Below, in pieces: positions 17,661 through 25,590 of a stretch of 60,654 bases of DNA. A program made the translations under genes and the position numbers. The stretch covers positions 1 through 60,654 of the forward strand of contig JAYWHR010000017.1 in assembly GCA_043777675.1 (NCBI GenBank). The letters are read 5' to 3'. The notes beneath the pieces were generated by a model. That model did not search any database. It worked only from the letters and a program-made list of their open reading frames with translations, and was not told the origin of the DNA. This DNA is from JANMDU01 sp043777675. GTDB lineage: Bacteria; Pseudomonadota; Gammaproteobacteria; Burkholderiales; Burkholderiaceae_C. The first letter of the stretch is position 1. The number at the start of each line of letters is the position of its first letter.

Positions 17661-18322
17661 ATACTACAAATTTGATAGCACGTCGCGCAATATTGATGCC
17701 GGCTACTGCTCTGGTGGGCTCATATTTTTTAGCAGGGTGCTTGCCTTTGGTGGTGGGCGGTGCCGTGGTGGGCGGCTCTCTGGTGGCTACGGATCGCCGC
17801 ACCTCGGGCGCACAATTGGAAGACGAAGGCATCGAACTGCGCTCAGTCAACCGTTTGCGCGATGCTTATCTAGAGCGCGTGCACATCAACGTTACCAGCT
17901 ACAACCGCCAAGTATTGCTAACAGGCGAGGTGCCTAGCGAAGCAGATAAAGTGCGGGCGCAAGAGATCGTCAGCCGCGTGGAGAATGTGCGCACCATTGT
18001 TAATGAACTGGCCGTACTGGGTAATGCCACACTCACCTCGCGATCTTCGGACGCACTCGTGACTGGGCGCGTGAAAGCGAGTTTCGTGGACGCAAAGGAT
18101 CTGTATGCTAATGCGTTCAAAGTCGTCACCGAACGAGGCACGACGTATTTGCTGGGTCGGGTGACGCAGCGTGAAGCAGATCGTGCTACCGAAATTGCCC
18201 GCACGACACCCGGCGTGCAGCGCGTCGTGCGCGTGCTTGAGATCATCAGCGAAGAAGAATTGCGGCGCTTGCTGCCGCAGCCAGCCAAGCCAAGCGCAGC
18301 GCCTGCTAGCCCAAGCAACTGA
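17657..18322 (+). CDS. dolP: Double-BON-domain lipoprotein (DolP/YraP-like)
   Basis: 221 residues. Lipobox SYFLAGC with Cys28, a glycine-rich stretch (VVGGAVVGGS), then two BON domains (about residues 65-130 and 140-205: RVHINVTSYNRQVLLTGEVPSE and NAFKVVTERGTTYLLGRVTQRE) and a Pro/Ala tail. DolP sits in the outer membrane and supports envelope integrity. GGAGAATCC precedes the ATG. Residues 3-16 of the signal peptide (TTNLIARRAILMPA) are encoded by repeat R4, so part of this export signal derives from the repeat. Confidence 0.9.
   Translation: MNTTNLIARRAILMPATALVGSYFLAGCLPLVVGGAVVGGSLVATDRRTSGAQLEDEGIELRSVNRLRDAYLERVHINVTSYNRQVLLTGEVPSEADKVRAQEIVSRVENVRTIVNELAVLGNATLTSRSSDALVTGRVKASFVDAKDLYANAFKVVTERGTTYLLGRVTQREADRATEIARTTPGVQRVVRVLEIISEEELRRLLPQPAKPSAAPASPSN
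17663..17705 (+). repeat. GCCGGC-terminal repeat, copy R4, inside the dolP signal peptide
   Basis: Starts ACTACAAATTTGATAGCA, ends GATGCCGGCTA. It begins two codons after the dolP start and is read in the frame ACT-ACA-AAT, the same frame as copy R7 in another signal peptide. Confidence 0.85.
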
Positions 18323-18444
18323 TTTGCAAAGTCAGATCAACAGCTTGGGGGCGGGCATGTTCTTACTTCGTACCTGACATGTAACTCGATGACAGGCACA
18401 ATGCTTCCCGATAACTTGTCAGTGACCAAAAACTCGGAGATTCC

Positions 18445-19890
18445 ATGAAAGAACGCATTCCTACGCACGCCACCAAAATTGTGGCGACCATTGGCCCAGC
18501 CTCCTCAACGGTGGAAATCCTAGAGGCCATGATTCGCGCCAAGGTGAGTGTGGTGCGCCTGAATTTCAGTCATGGCACAGCGCAAGATCACATTGACAGA
18601 GCGCATATGGTGCGCGAGGCTTCGCGCCGCGCTGGCCGCGTGGTGGCGATCATGGCGGATTTGCAAGGCCCGAAAATTCGCGTGGGTAAATTTGCTGAGG
18701 GCAAAGTGCAGCTAGAAAACGGCGCAGCGTTTGTGCTCGATGGCGATCGCACCGAGCTGGGCGATGTGCATGCCGTGGGCTTGGATTACAAAGAGCTGCC
18801 GCGTGAGGTGAAAAAAGGCGATGTGCTGCTGCTCAATGATGGCTTGATCGTTTTGGATGTGACTGCGATCAAAGGTGAAGCGGTGCATACCGTGGTGCGC
18901 TTGGGCGGCGAGTTGTCGAATAACAAAGGCATCAACAAACAAGGCGGCGGCCTCACTGCTCCCGCGCTCACTGCCAAAGACATGGAAGACATTCGCACCG
19001 CGATGAGCTTCCAAGCTGATTACGTGGCCGTGAGCTTCCCGAAAAATGCCACTGATATGGAAATGGCGCGGCAGTTGTGCAACGTGGCCGGCGCGGAATT
19101 CAAACACAAGCCTGGCCTCATTGCGAAGATCGAGCGCGCAGAAGCCATCCCGCATTTGGAATCGATTTTGCGCGCCTCAGATGGCATCATGGTCGCTCGC
19201 GGCGATCTCGCGGTGGAAGTGGGCAATGCCGCCGTGCCTGCGCTGCAAAAGCGCATGATCAAAATGGCGCGCGAGATGGATAAAGTGGTGATCACCGCCA
19301 CGCAAATGATGGAAAGCATGATCAACAACCCTGTGCCCACGCGCGCAGAAGTCAGTGATGTGGCCAATGCCGTGCTTGATGGTACGGATGCTGTGATGCT
19401 CAGCGCCGAGACGGCTTCGGGCAAATTCCCGCTCGAGACCGTCAAAGAAATGAGCCACGTGTGCGAAGCCGCCGAAGCCGCGGAAGACGTGAAGCTCGAT
19501 GCAGACTTTACCGGCAAGACGTTTAATCGTATTGACCAATCCATTGCGATGGGCGCACTTTTCACAGCACATCATTTGGGCGCTAAAGCCATCGTCGCGC
19601 TCACAGACAGCGGCTCTACACCCTTGTGGATGAGCCGCCACCGCATCCATGTGCCGATCTATGCGATCACGCCCAAAGAAAGCACGCAGCGAAAAATGGC
19701 GCTGTACCGCAACGTGCGCCCGCTCTTCATGGAGACCGTGATCGATAAAGACAGCGCATTGGCCGCAGCAGAGGCGCATCTGAAAGAGCGCGGCATCGTA
19801 AAAACCGGCGACGTGTACGCCATCACCTGCGGCGAGCCGATGGGCGCACCGGGTGGCACGAATATGCTGAAGATTTGTAGCGCGAGTTGA
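18445..19890 (+). CDS. pyk: Pyruvate kinase
   Basis: 481 residues. Catalyses phosphoenolpyruvate + ADP to pyruvate + ATP. Hallmarks: TKIVATIGPASST, VVRLNFSHGTAQDH, MADLQGPKIRVGKF, the active-site signature region LIAKIERAEAIPHLE, MVARGDLAVEVG, VITATQMMESMINNP, PTRAEVSDVANAVLDGTDAVMLSAETA, and a C-terminal allosteric domain ending MLKICSAS. The start follows a short leader with CTCGGAG. The 3' side faces rne convergently across the paired hairpin elements PH1/PH2. Confidence 0.97.
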   Translation: MKERIPTHATKIVATIGPASSTVEILEAMIRAKVSVVRLNFSHGTAQDHIDRAHMVREASRRAGRVVAIMADLQGPKIRVGKFAEGKVQLENGAAFVLDGDRTELGDVHAVGLDYKELPREVKKGDVLLLNDGLIVLDVTAIKGEAVHTVVRLGGELSNNKGINKQGGGLTAPALTAKDMEDIRTAMSFQADYVAVSFPKNATDMEMARQLCNVAGAEFKHKPGLIAKIERAEAIPHLESILRASDGIMVARGDLAVEVGNAAVPALQKRMIKMAREMDKVVITATQMMESMINNPVPTRAEVSDVANAVLDGTDAVMLSAETASGKFPLETVKEMSHVCEAAEAAEDVKLDADFTGKTFNRIDQSIAMGALFTAHHLGAKAIVALTDSGSTPLWMSRHRIHVPIYAITPKESTQRKMALYRNVRPLFMETVIDKDSALAAAEAHLKERGIVKTGDVYAITCGEPMGAPGGTNMLKICSAS

Positions 19891-19925
19891 GTCCTTAACT
19901 CTCGCTCTGCGTCTTATCTGAACCC

Positions 19926-20053
19926 GCCATCGCCACGGCGCACCTACCTCCGTTCGTGTCCTCCGGTGGCGTTGAGTACTGTTGCTCTCCGGTGATTAGG
20001 TTTTCGCCACCTCCCCCTTTACCTCACTGCGGTAGATGCACCGCGCCGATGGC
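19926..20053 (-). repeat. Paired-hairpin element PH1 (covarying stem, conserved core)
   Basis: Outer arms 19926-19948 and 20031-20053: 19 of 23 positions are Watson-Crick. Of the other four, three are A-C on the plus strand, i.e. G-U in a minus-strand RNA, and one is G-G. The core reads on the minus strand as GTAAAGGGGGAGGTGGCG ... CGCCACCGGAGGACACG. Inner stem 19965-19971 with 20005-20011 is GGTGGCG/CGCCACC, fully paired. The arms share no useful identity with those of the other copies while the core does. It lies between pyk and rne, divergent to PH2. Confidence 0.75.
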
Positions 20054-20130
20054 TGCGAATTGATTTTGATCATTTCTAAGAGATGCGGTTCGAACGAAAT
20101 GTCTTCTGGTTGAATACCTCTTCGTTCCCA

Positions 20131-20253
20131 AGATCGCGCTACCTGTGCGTTTTGCGAAGGTAAAGGGGGAGGCGGCGAAACTACACTGCCGGAGAAAAAT
20201 ACAATTCAACGCCGCCGGAGGACACGTAGCAAAACGTGCAGGTAGTGCGATCT
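20131..20253 (+). repeat. Paired-hairpin element PH2 (covarying stem, conserved core)
   Basis: Outer arms 20131-20155 and 20229-20253 pair over all 25 positions, three of them G-U in plus-strand sense. The core reads GTAAAGGGGGAGGCGGCG ... CGCCGCCGGAGGACACG. Inner stem 20171-20177 with 20210-20216 is GGCGGCG/CGCCGCC. No T-run follows the stem, so it is not an ordinary terminator. The 77 bases between PH1 and PH2 hold nothing recognisable. Confidence 0.75.
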
Positions 20254-20287
20254 ACCACTCAAGCAAAAGTGCAAAATCTTAGACAAT

Positions 20288-20315
20288 AAAAAAGCGACCC
20301 GAAGATCGCTTTTTT
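20288..20315 (-). terminator. Rho-independent terminator of rne
   Basis: A GCGATC-TTCG-GGTCGC stem on the minus strand flanked by A- and U-runs, 17 bases after the rne stop; the A/T symmetry means it could also stop plus-strand transcripts. Confidence 0.85.
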
Positions 20316-20331
20316 AGAGCTAGCAAAAAAC

Positions 20332-23300
20332 TTATTGCTGCTGAGCTGCCTGCTCAAACGGCAAAGTCATGTTGCGCAGATCGCGTTTGGTTTCGACCAA
20401 GACCAGCGGGCCCGCATCAATCACGATCGCTGGGGGGCGCTCGCGAGGGATGTGGACTGGCTTGGGCTCGGCGGCGATTTGCGCTTTGACGGCTGCAATG
20501 CTTGCTGCATTGGAGTTGATCCACTGCAAGCCAGCGCCGCTAGCGACGGCATCCATCTCGCCCAAGGGCAGAGCGAAGCTGCCGATGCGTGGCATGCCCG
20601 CTTTGGCAACAGTTTGAGCAGCAGAGGCCGCTTGGCTGTTGGCAGACGAGGCTGCTGGCGCTGGAGCGACGACCGGTGCAGCGGCATAGACCGGAGTCGG
20701 CGCAAGCGCAGCAACTGGGGTTTGTACCCACTGCTCATTTGCTACAAATTCGGTAGCGCCTTGATTTGCTTCCGCAGCGTTTGATGGCTGTTTCTGCGCA
20801 AAGAATTCAGCTTGAGGTGCATCCTGCAGGTTGCGCTCTGCACGCTCACCACCGCGCTCGCCTGTGCGATCGCCGCCACGTTCTCTGCGGTCGCGGCCAT
20901 AGCGGTCACGCGAACGACGCTCGCGTGGCTCATCTGTGCCCTCACGGCGTTCAGCGCTGCTCTCATTTTCACGGCGCTCGCCTTGTTGGGCTTGATCGCC
21001 TTGTGCTGCGTTGTCCGCTGGGGCACTGTCGCCACGCATGGCCACAGCTGCACCTGCAACACCCGCGGCAACTGCACCACCTGCCGCCAAGGCCGTTGGC
21101 GCGCTCATGCCATCTGGGCTTGGGATGCGCAGATCCGGGCGATCTGCACGATCGCTGCGGTTACGTCCACCGCGCTCACGACGACCGCCTTCACGGCCTT
21201 CGCGCGGTTCACGCGCTTCAGTTTCCATGCCATTTTGATCACTATTCAGGCTATTTGCCGGCATACCGTCTGCGTTAGCTGCTCCGTTTTCGATAGCGTC
21301 TTGACGCGGGGCACGCTCTGAACGCTCGCCACGGCCTCTGCCGCCGCGCTCACCGCGCCCACCTTCGCGCGGCTCACGACCTTCCACCGGAGGACGATCA
21401 GCGTTGCGCTCGCCGCCACGTTCGGCACGGTCACCACCTCGCTCAGGACGATCTCCGCTGCGCTCGCCCCGATCATTTCTTCCACGGCCACCGCGCTCAC
21501 CGCGTCGACCATCACGGCCACCGCGTTCGCCATCACGGCCGCCTTCACGCGAACCGGGGCGGCCATCTTTGCCTTCCACGCCCGGCGCGCGATCACGCGT
21601 CACTTCAGTTTTGGCCTCGGTCACAACAGGAGCAGCATCAGCATTGCCAAACAAACCTTTGATCCAGCCGAAGAAGCCTGTTTCAGCAGGTCTAGCGATT
21701 GTAGCCGGCGTAGATACAGCGCGAGGTGCTACAGAAACAGGAGCAACGACCTTCTCTTCCTTGACCACCGGCGCAGGTGCTGGTGCATCGGGCAATACGC
21801 CTTTGATGATCGGCGTTTGCTTATTTGTCGGCTCGTTGATGCGGCGCGTCACTGCGGTCACGTCTTCCATCTCTTCAGCCATCTTGTAGCTCACATCGAG
21901 ATTGTCTAGGCGCGGATCGTCGTGCTTTAAGCGTTCAAGCTTGTAGTTAGGCGTCTCTAACTGCTTATTAGGAATCAAAGTCACAGCCACGCGCTGCTTG
22001 AGTTCGATCTTCTGAATTTCCAAACGCTTTTCGTTCAACAAGAACGAGGCTACATCCACTGGCACTTGCGCATGCACTGCTGCCGTGCTCTCCTTCATGG
22101 ATTCTTCTTGGATGATGCGCAGAATTTGCAGTGCCGAGCTTTCCGTGTCGCGGATATGGCCAGAGCCACCGCAACGTGGGCAAGGCATAGAAGCGCCTTC
22201 GCTCAGAGCCGGGCGCAAACGCTGGCGGCTCATCTCCATCAGGCCGAATTTAGAGATCGAGCCAAACTGCACACGGGCGCGATCTTGGCGCAGCGCATCG
22301 CGCAGGCGGTTTTCTACATCGCGGCGATTGCGGGACTCTTCCATGTCGATAAAGTCAATCACGATCAGGCCGCCCAAATCGCGCAAGCGCATTTGGCGAG
22401 CCACTTCGTCTGCGGCCTCTAAATTGGTGCGAGTCGCGGTTTCTTCAATGTCGCCGCCTTTGATGGCGCGAGCCGAGTTCACGTCAACTGAGACGAGCGC
22501 TTCAGTGTGGTCAATCACAATCGCACCGCCCGATGGGAGCTGCACGGTGCGCGAATACGCGCTTTCAATTTGGTGCTCAATCTGGAAGCGAGAAAACAGC
22601 GGCGCATCATCACGATAGCGCTTCACGCGCGCTGAATGCTCAGGCATCACGTGATCCATGAAGCCTTTGGCCTGTTCATAGATATCATCGGTGTCGATCA
22701 GAATATCGCCCACTTCGGTGCTGAAGTAATCGCGGATGGCGCGGATCACGAGGCTGGATTCTTGGTAAATCAGGAAAGCGCCCTTGCCGCCCTTGCCAGC
22801 GCCTTCAACGGCTGTCCACAGCTTCAAGAGGTAGTTCAGATCCCACTGCAATTCAGGTGCGCTGCGGCCAATGCCAGCAGTGCGAGCGATGATACTCATG
22901 CCGTTTGGATACTGGAGCTGATCCATGTTTTCTTTGAGCTCAGCGCGATCATCGCCTTCAATGCGACGCGAAACGCCACCGCCACGCGGGTTGTTGGGCA
23001 TCAAGACCACATAGCGGCCGGCCAGCGAGATAAAGGTGGTCAGCGCCGCGCCTTTGTTGCCGCGCTCTTCTTTTTCCACTTGCACGAAAAGCTCTTGGCC
23101 TTCGCGAATCACATCTTGAATGCGAGCCTGAGAAGGCGATACATTGCCATTGAAATATTGCTTAGATATCTCTTTGAAAGGCAAAAAGCCATGGCGATCT
23201 TCGCCGTAATCTACAAAGCAAGCCTCAAGCGATGGCTCCACGCGGGTGACCACGGCTTTGTAAATATTGCCTTTGCGCTGCTCGCGCCCATCGATTTCAA

Positions 23301-23385
23301 TCTCGTAGTCGAGCAGTTTTTGCCCGTCCACAATGGCCAAGCGTTTTTCTTCCACTTGCGTGGCGTTGATTAGCATGCGTTTCAT
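20332..23385 (-). CDS. rne: Ribonuclease E
   Basis: 1017 residues. The single-strand endoribonuclease that starts mRNA decay and processes rRNA and tRNA. N-terminal catalytic half: MKRMLINATQVEEKRLAIVD, S1 domain (GNIYKAVVTRVEPSLEACFVDYG), the DNase-I-like region with VSVDVNSARAIKGGDIEETA and LGGLIVIDFIDM (metal-binding Asp residues), and the zinc-link CPRCGGSG at ~400-403. The C-terminal half is a long disordered Arg/Gly/Asp/Glu-rich region (many GGRGERGGR-like repeats, RNA-binding and degradosome scaffold), ending with a conserved-looking segment RPPAIVIDAGPLVLVETKR. It lies convergent to pyk, with a terminator after it and a long leader before it. Confidence 0.97.
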   Translation of the reverse strand: MKRMLINATQVEEKRLAIVDGQKLLDYEIEIDGREQRKGNIYKAVVTRVEPSLEACFVDYGEDRHGFLPFKEISKQYFNGNVSPSQARIQDVIREGQELFVQVEKEERGNKGAALTTFISLAGRYVVLMPNNPRGGGVSRRIEGDDRAELKENMDQLQYPNGMSIIARTAGIGRSAPELQWDLNYLLKLWTAVEGAGKGGKGAFLIYQESSLVIRAIRDYFSTEVGDILIDTDDIYEQAKGFMDHVMPEHSARVKRYRDDAPLFSRFQIEHQIESAYSRTVQLPSGGAIVIDHTEALVSVDVNSARAIKGGDIEETATRTNLEAADEVARQMRLRDLGGLIVIDFIDMEESRNRRDVENRLRDALRQDRARVQFGSISKFGLMEMSRQRLRPALSEGASMPCPRCGGSGHIRDTESSALQILRIIQEESMKESTAAVHAQVPVDVASFLLNEKRLEIQKIELKQRVAVTLIPNKQLETPNYKLERLKHDDPRLDNLDVSYKMAEEMEDVTAVTRRINEPTNKQTPIIKGVLPDAPAPAPVVKEEKVVAPVSVAPRAVSTPATIARPAETGFFGWIKGLFGNADAAPVVTEAKTEVTRDRAPGVEGKDGRPGSREGGRDGERGGRDGRRGERGGRGRNDRGERSGDRPERGGDRAERGGERNADRPPVEGREPREGGRGERGGRGRGERSERAPRQDAIENGAANADGMPANSLNSDQNGMETEAREPREGREGGRRERGGRNRSDRADRPDLRIPSPDGMSAPTALAAGGAVAAGVAGAAVAMRGDSAPADNAAQGDQAQQGERRENESSAERREGTDEPRERRSRDRYGRDRRERGGDRTGERGGERAERNLQDAPQAEFFAQKQPSNAAEANQGATEFVANEQWVQTPVAALAPTPVYAAAPVVAPAPAASSANSQAASAAQTVAKAGMPRIGSFALPLGEMDAVASGAGLQWINSNAASIAAVKAQIAAEPKPVHIPRERPPAIVIDAGPLVLVETKRDLRNMTLPFEQAAQQQ

Positions 23386-23617
23386 GCGTAACTCCTTAGC
23401 CGCCTGTCAAACAGGCAGCACATCATTCACAGACCCATTGCGAGTCAAACGATGCCTTGATCGGAGTTTTGGTGACGAAAAGGAATTGCCTAGGGGCAGC
23501 GCGCGCGGGAGTTTGAGCTTTAGCTCTTAACTCGGGCAACGTGCTGGCGTAGGCGCAGGGACGCGGCTATATATTGATGAAGAGGTGCGCAAACGGCTCA
23601 CAAAGGGTGAGTGAGTT

Positions 23618-23660
23618 ACTATAAAAATAGTAGCACTCCGCGCAGATTCCATGCCGGCTA
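23618..23660 (+). repeat. GCCGGC-terminal repeat, copy R5
   Basis: ACTATAAAAATAGTAGCA, then CATGCCGGCTA. Lies inside the presumed rne leader, antisense to it. Confidence 0.8.
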
Positions 23661-23999
23661 CAGCACTAAAAAGCATTGAAAACAGCTTAACAAACCGCTC
23701 CAGCTTCATTAATATGCTTACCAATATGAACATCATCAAACCGTGTTTCCTAGAGGCCGCCAGTTGCTCCTCGCTTCATTTAACGAAGCGCAACTGCCTG
23801 CCAAGATTCCAAAGGGGTGTCAACAAAAGATTCCGCTCGCCCGATCCGCTAGAAGCGCCGCCGCAGACTCTGGCCTGCCAACTTGCGCCCCGACACGAGA
23901 TCGGTGGCATCAACCGCCAATTGCCGCTTATTGTTTGCCCGTAAATACTTGTGAATCAAGGACTTAAGAGCGGTTTGTTCGCGTCAATTGGTAAGAAAC

Positions 24000-24005
24000 A
24001 TTATA
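24000..24005 (-). promoter_or_regulatory. Candidate -10 box for rne
   Basis: TATAAT on the minus strand. No good -35 hexamer at 17 bases, but a perfect 7-bp palindrome (AAAGGGT-GAAT-ACCCTTT, 24012-24029) lies just upstream and could be an operator. Confidence 0.4.
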
Positions 24006-24063
24006 GGCGGGAAAGGGTGAATACCCTTTTGGCGCAGGGGCACATGCTCGCGCTCGACGACAT

Positions 24064-24083
24064 TGATCAAATTTCTGTACAAT
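24064..24083 (+). promoter_or_regulatory. yefM-yoeB promoter/operator
   Basis: The hexamer TGTACA (24076-24081), the known core recognised by YefM-type antitoxins, overlaps a -10-like TACAAT (24078-24083). A second palindrome TTGATCAA (24064-24071) lies just upstream. This fits an autoregulated toxin-antitoxin promoter. Confidence 0.55.
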
Positions 24084-24105
24084 GAAATCCATTCAGGAGC
24101 CCATT

Positions 24106-24360
24106 ATGGAAGCCATCACCTATTCCGAAGCCCGCAACAATCTGGCCAAGCACATTGATCGTGTCATCAACGACAGCGACTTCACCGTAATCACCCGCCA
24201 AAAGGGTGAAGCGACCGTGCTCATGAGCTTGCGTGAGTTTGAATCTTGGAAAGAAACCTTGTTTTTACTCAGCGGCAAAAATGGCCCACGCCTGCTCAAA
24301 TCCGTAGAAAATATCCGCAATCGCAAGAATGTGACGAAGCGCGAGCTTGACGAACAATGA
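24106..24360 (+). CDS. yefM: YefM-type antitoxin
   Basis: 84 residues. Phd/YefM fold: MEAITYSEARNNLAKHIDRVINDSDFT..., VITRQKGEATVLMSLREFESW, then a flexible acidic/basic C-terminal tail that wraps the toxin. It neutralises YoeB and represses its own promoter. The start at 24106 has a good AGGAG (24095-24099); the ATG 24 bases upstream lies inside the operator and is not used. It overlaps the toxin gene by 4 bases (ATGA). Confidence 0.95.
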   Translation: MEAITYSEARNNLAKHIDRVINDSDFTVITRQKGEATVLMSLREFESWKETLFLLSGKNGPRLLKSVENIRNRKNVTKRELDEQ

Positions 24361-24608
24361 TCTCGTTTGAAGATGCCGCCTGGGAGGACTACCAGTTTTG
24401 GCAAAAAGAAGACCGAATGATCCTAAAAAAAATCAACCACCGCATCCGAGATATTAAGCGTGACCCATTTGACGGCATTGGCAAACCCGAGGCGTTGAAA
24501 AACGATCTAAGCGGCTTTTGGTCTCGCCGCATCACCGATGAGCATCGCATCGTTTATCGCATCGAAGACGATGAGTTGATCATCGCGCAGTGTCGTGGGC
24601 ACTACTGA
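24357..24608 (+). CDS. yoeB: YoeB-type mRNA interferase toxin
   Basis: 83 residues, full length for the family. Ribosome-dependent endoribonuclease. The near-invariant line KNDLSGFWSRRITDEHRIVY is present, together with the catalytic set Glu45 (GKPEAL), Arg64 (EHRIVY) and His82-Tyr83 at the C-terminus (RGHY), so the toxin looks active. Its last codons overlap the rluC frame: the chosen rluC start lies 14 bases before the yoeB stop. Confidence 0.95.
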   Translation: MISFEDAAWEDYQFWQKEDRMILKKINHRIRDIKRDPFDGIGKPEALKNDLSGFWSRRITDEHRIVYRIEDDELIIAQCRGHY

Positions 24609-25587
24609 AGCCTTGCCCAAGGTGAGCTTGCTCACCATCGACGCGGCCTCCGAAGGCCAGCGCCTGGATAATTTTTTGCTGCGCGTGTGCAAAGGTGTGC
24701 CTAAGACGCATGTGTATCGCATCATCCGCTCAGGCGAAGTGCGGGTGAACAAAGGGCGCGCACAGGTGGATACGCGGCTGGCTGTAGGCGATATAGTGCG
24801 CGTGCCGCCGATTCGTTTGACGGACAACGCCGCGCCCGAGGCCGCACAGCCGCAAAGCGGCCCCGCGCACACGCCACCGCGCGAGTTTCCGATATTGTTG
24901 GAAGACGATTATTTGCTGGCGATTGACAAGCCCGAAGGCGTGGCCGTGCATGGGGGCTCGGGGGTGAGCTTTGGTGTGATCGAGCAATTGCGCCGCGCGC
25001 GGCGTGTCGGAGAGCCTGGCGGAGCCAAATTCCTAGAACTCGTTCACCGCTTAGACCGTGATACCAGCGGCATCCTGCTGATCGCCAAACGCCGCAGCGC
25101 CTTGGTCAATTTGCAGGCTCAATTCAAAGCCCGCGAAACCGGTAAAACCTATCTCGCTTTGGTCAAAGGCGCGTGGCCTGCCAAACTCAAAGTGATTGAT
25201 CTGCCGCTGCATAAATATTTGGTCCATGGCGGTGAGGAAGACGGGGAGCGCCGAGTAAAAGTCGTTGCCAAAGACGATCCCGATGGCATGCGCTCGATCA
25301 CGCTCGTCAAAGTTGCCAAGCTCCACACCTTACCGAACGGTGAACAAGCCAGCCTTCTAGAAGTCACCATCAAAACTGGCCGCACCCACCAAATCCGCGT
25401 CCATCTCGCGCATCACGGCCATCCGATTTTGGGCGACGATAAGTATGGCGATTTTGAATTGAACAAGGCGTTAGTCAAAGCGGGCATGAAGCGCATGTAT
25501 CTACATGCTTGGAAGCTCAGCTTTCATCATCCATCCACGCAACAAGAAGTGTCGTTGCTGAGTGAGTCGCCGTTTGAAAAGAGATAG
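24595..25587 (+). CDS. rluC: 23S rRNA pseudouridine synthase C
   Basis: 330 residues. N-terminal S4 RNA-binding domain (EGQRLDNFLLRVCKGVPKTHVYR, about residues 20-80) and RluA-type catalytic domain with HRLDRDTSGILLIAK (catalytic Asp154), KTYLALVKG, IKTGRTHQIRVHLAHHGHPI and GDDKYGD. It makes pseudouridines at 955, 2504 and 2580 in E. coli. The start used is GTG at 24595 inside the end of yoeB; no better start exists before the S4 domain, so rluC now appears translationally tied to the toxin operon. In relatives rluC faces rne without such genes between them (general knowledge). Confidence 0.93.
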   Translation: MGTTEALPKVSLLTIDAASEGQRLDNFLLRVCKGVPKTHVYRIIRSGEVRVNKGRAQVDTRLAVGDIVRVPPIRLTDNAAPEAAQPQSGPAHTPPREFPILLEDDYLLAIDKPEGVAVHGGSGVSFGVIEQLRRARRVGEPGGAKFLELVHRLDRDTSGILLIAKRRSALVNLQAQFKARETGKTYLALVKGAWPAKLKVIDLPLHKYLVHGGEEDGERRVKVVAKDDPDGMRSITLVKVAKLHTLPNGEQASLLEVTIKTGRTHQIRVHLAHHGHPILGDDKYGDFELNKALVKAGMKRMYLHAWKLSFHHPSTQQEVSLLSESPFEKR

Positions 25588-25590
25588 ATC

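Larger units (their letters stand above)
23386..24005 (-). promoter_or_regulatory. Long untranslated leader of rne
   Basis: No protein-coding signal was found on either strand in the ~720 bases between rne and the toxin-antitoxin genes. A perfect TATAAT on the minus strand (24000-24005) would give an ~600-base leader. RNase E leaders in other proteobacteria are long and bind the enzyme for autoregulation, so this is the likely function (inference). Repeat R5 is embedded at 23618-23660. Confidence 0.45.

Noticed and set aside
19926..20253. PH1/PH2 as plain transcription terminators of pyk and rne
   Set aside because: No U-run follows the stems, a separate terminator for rne exists at 20288, and the same pair occurs between divergent genes at 44852-45256.
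22636..23373. 245-codon open frame antisense to rne
   Set aside because: Shadow of the conserved RNase E catalytic half; no ribosome site and no domain.
23651..23944. 97-codon open frame in the rne leader
   Set aside because: Begins inside repeat R5, no ribosome site, no familiar residues.
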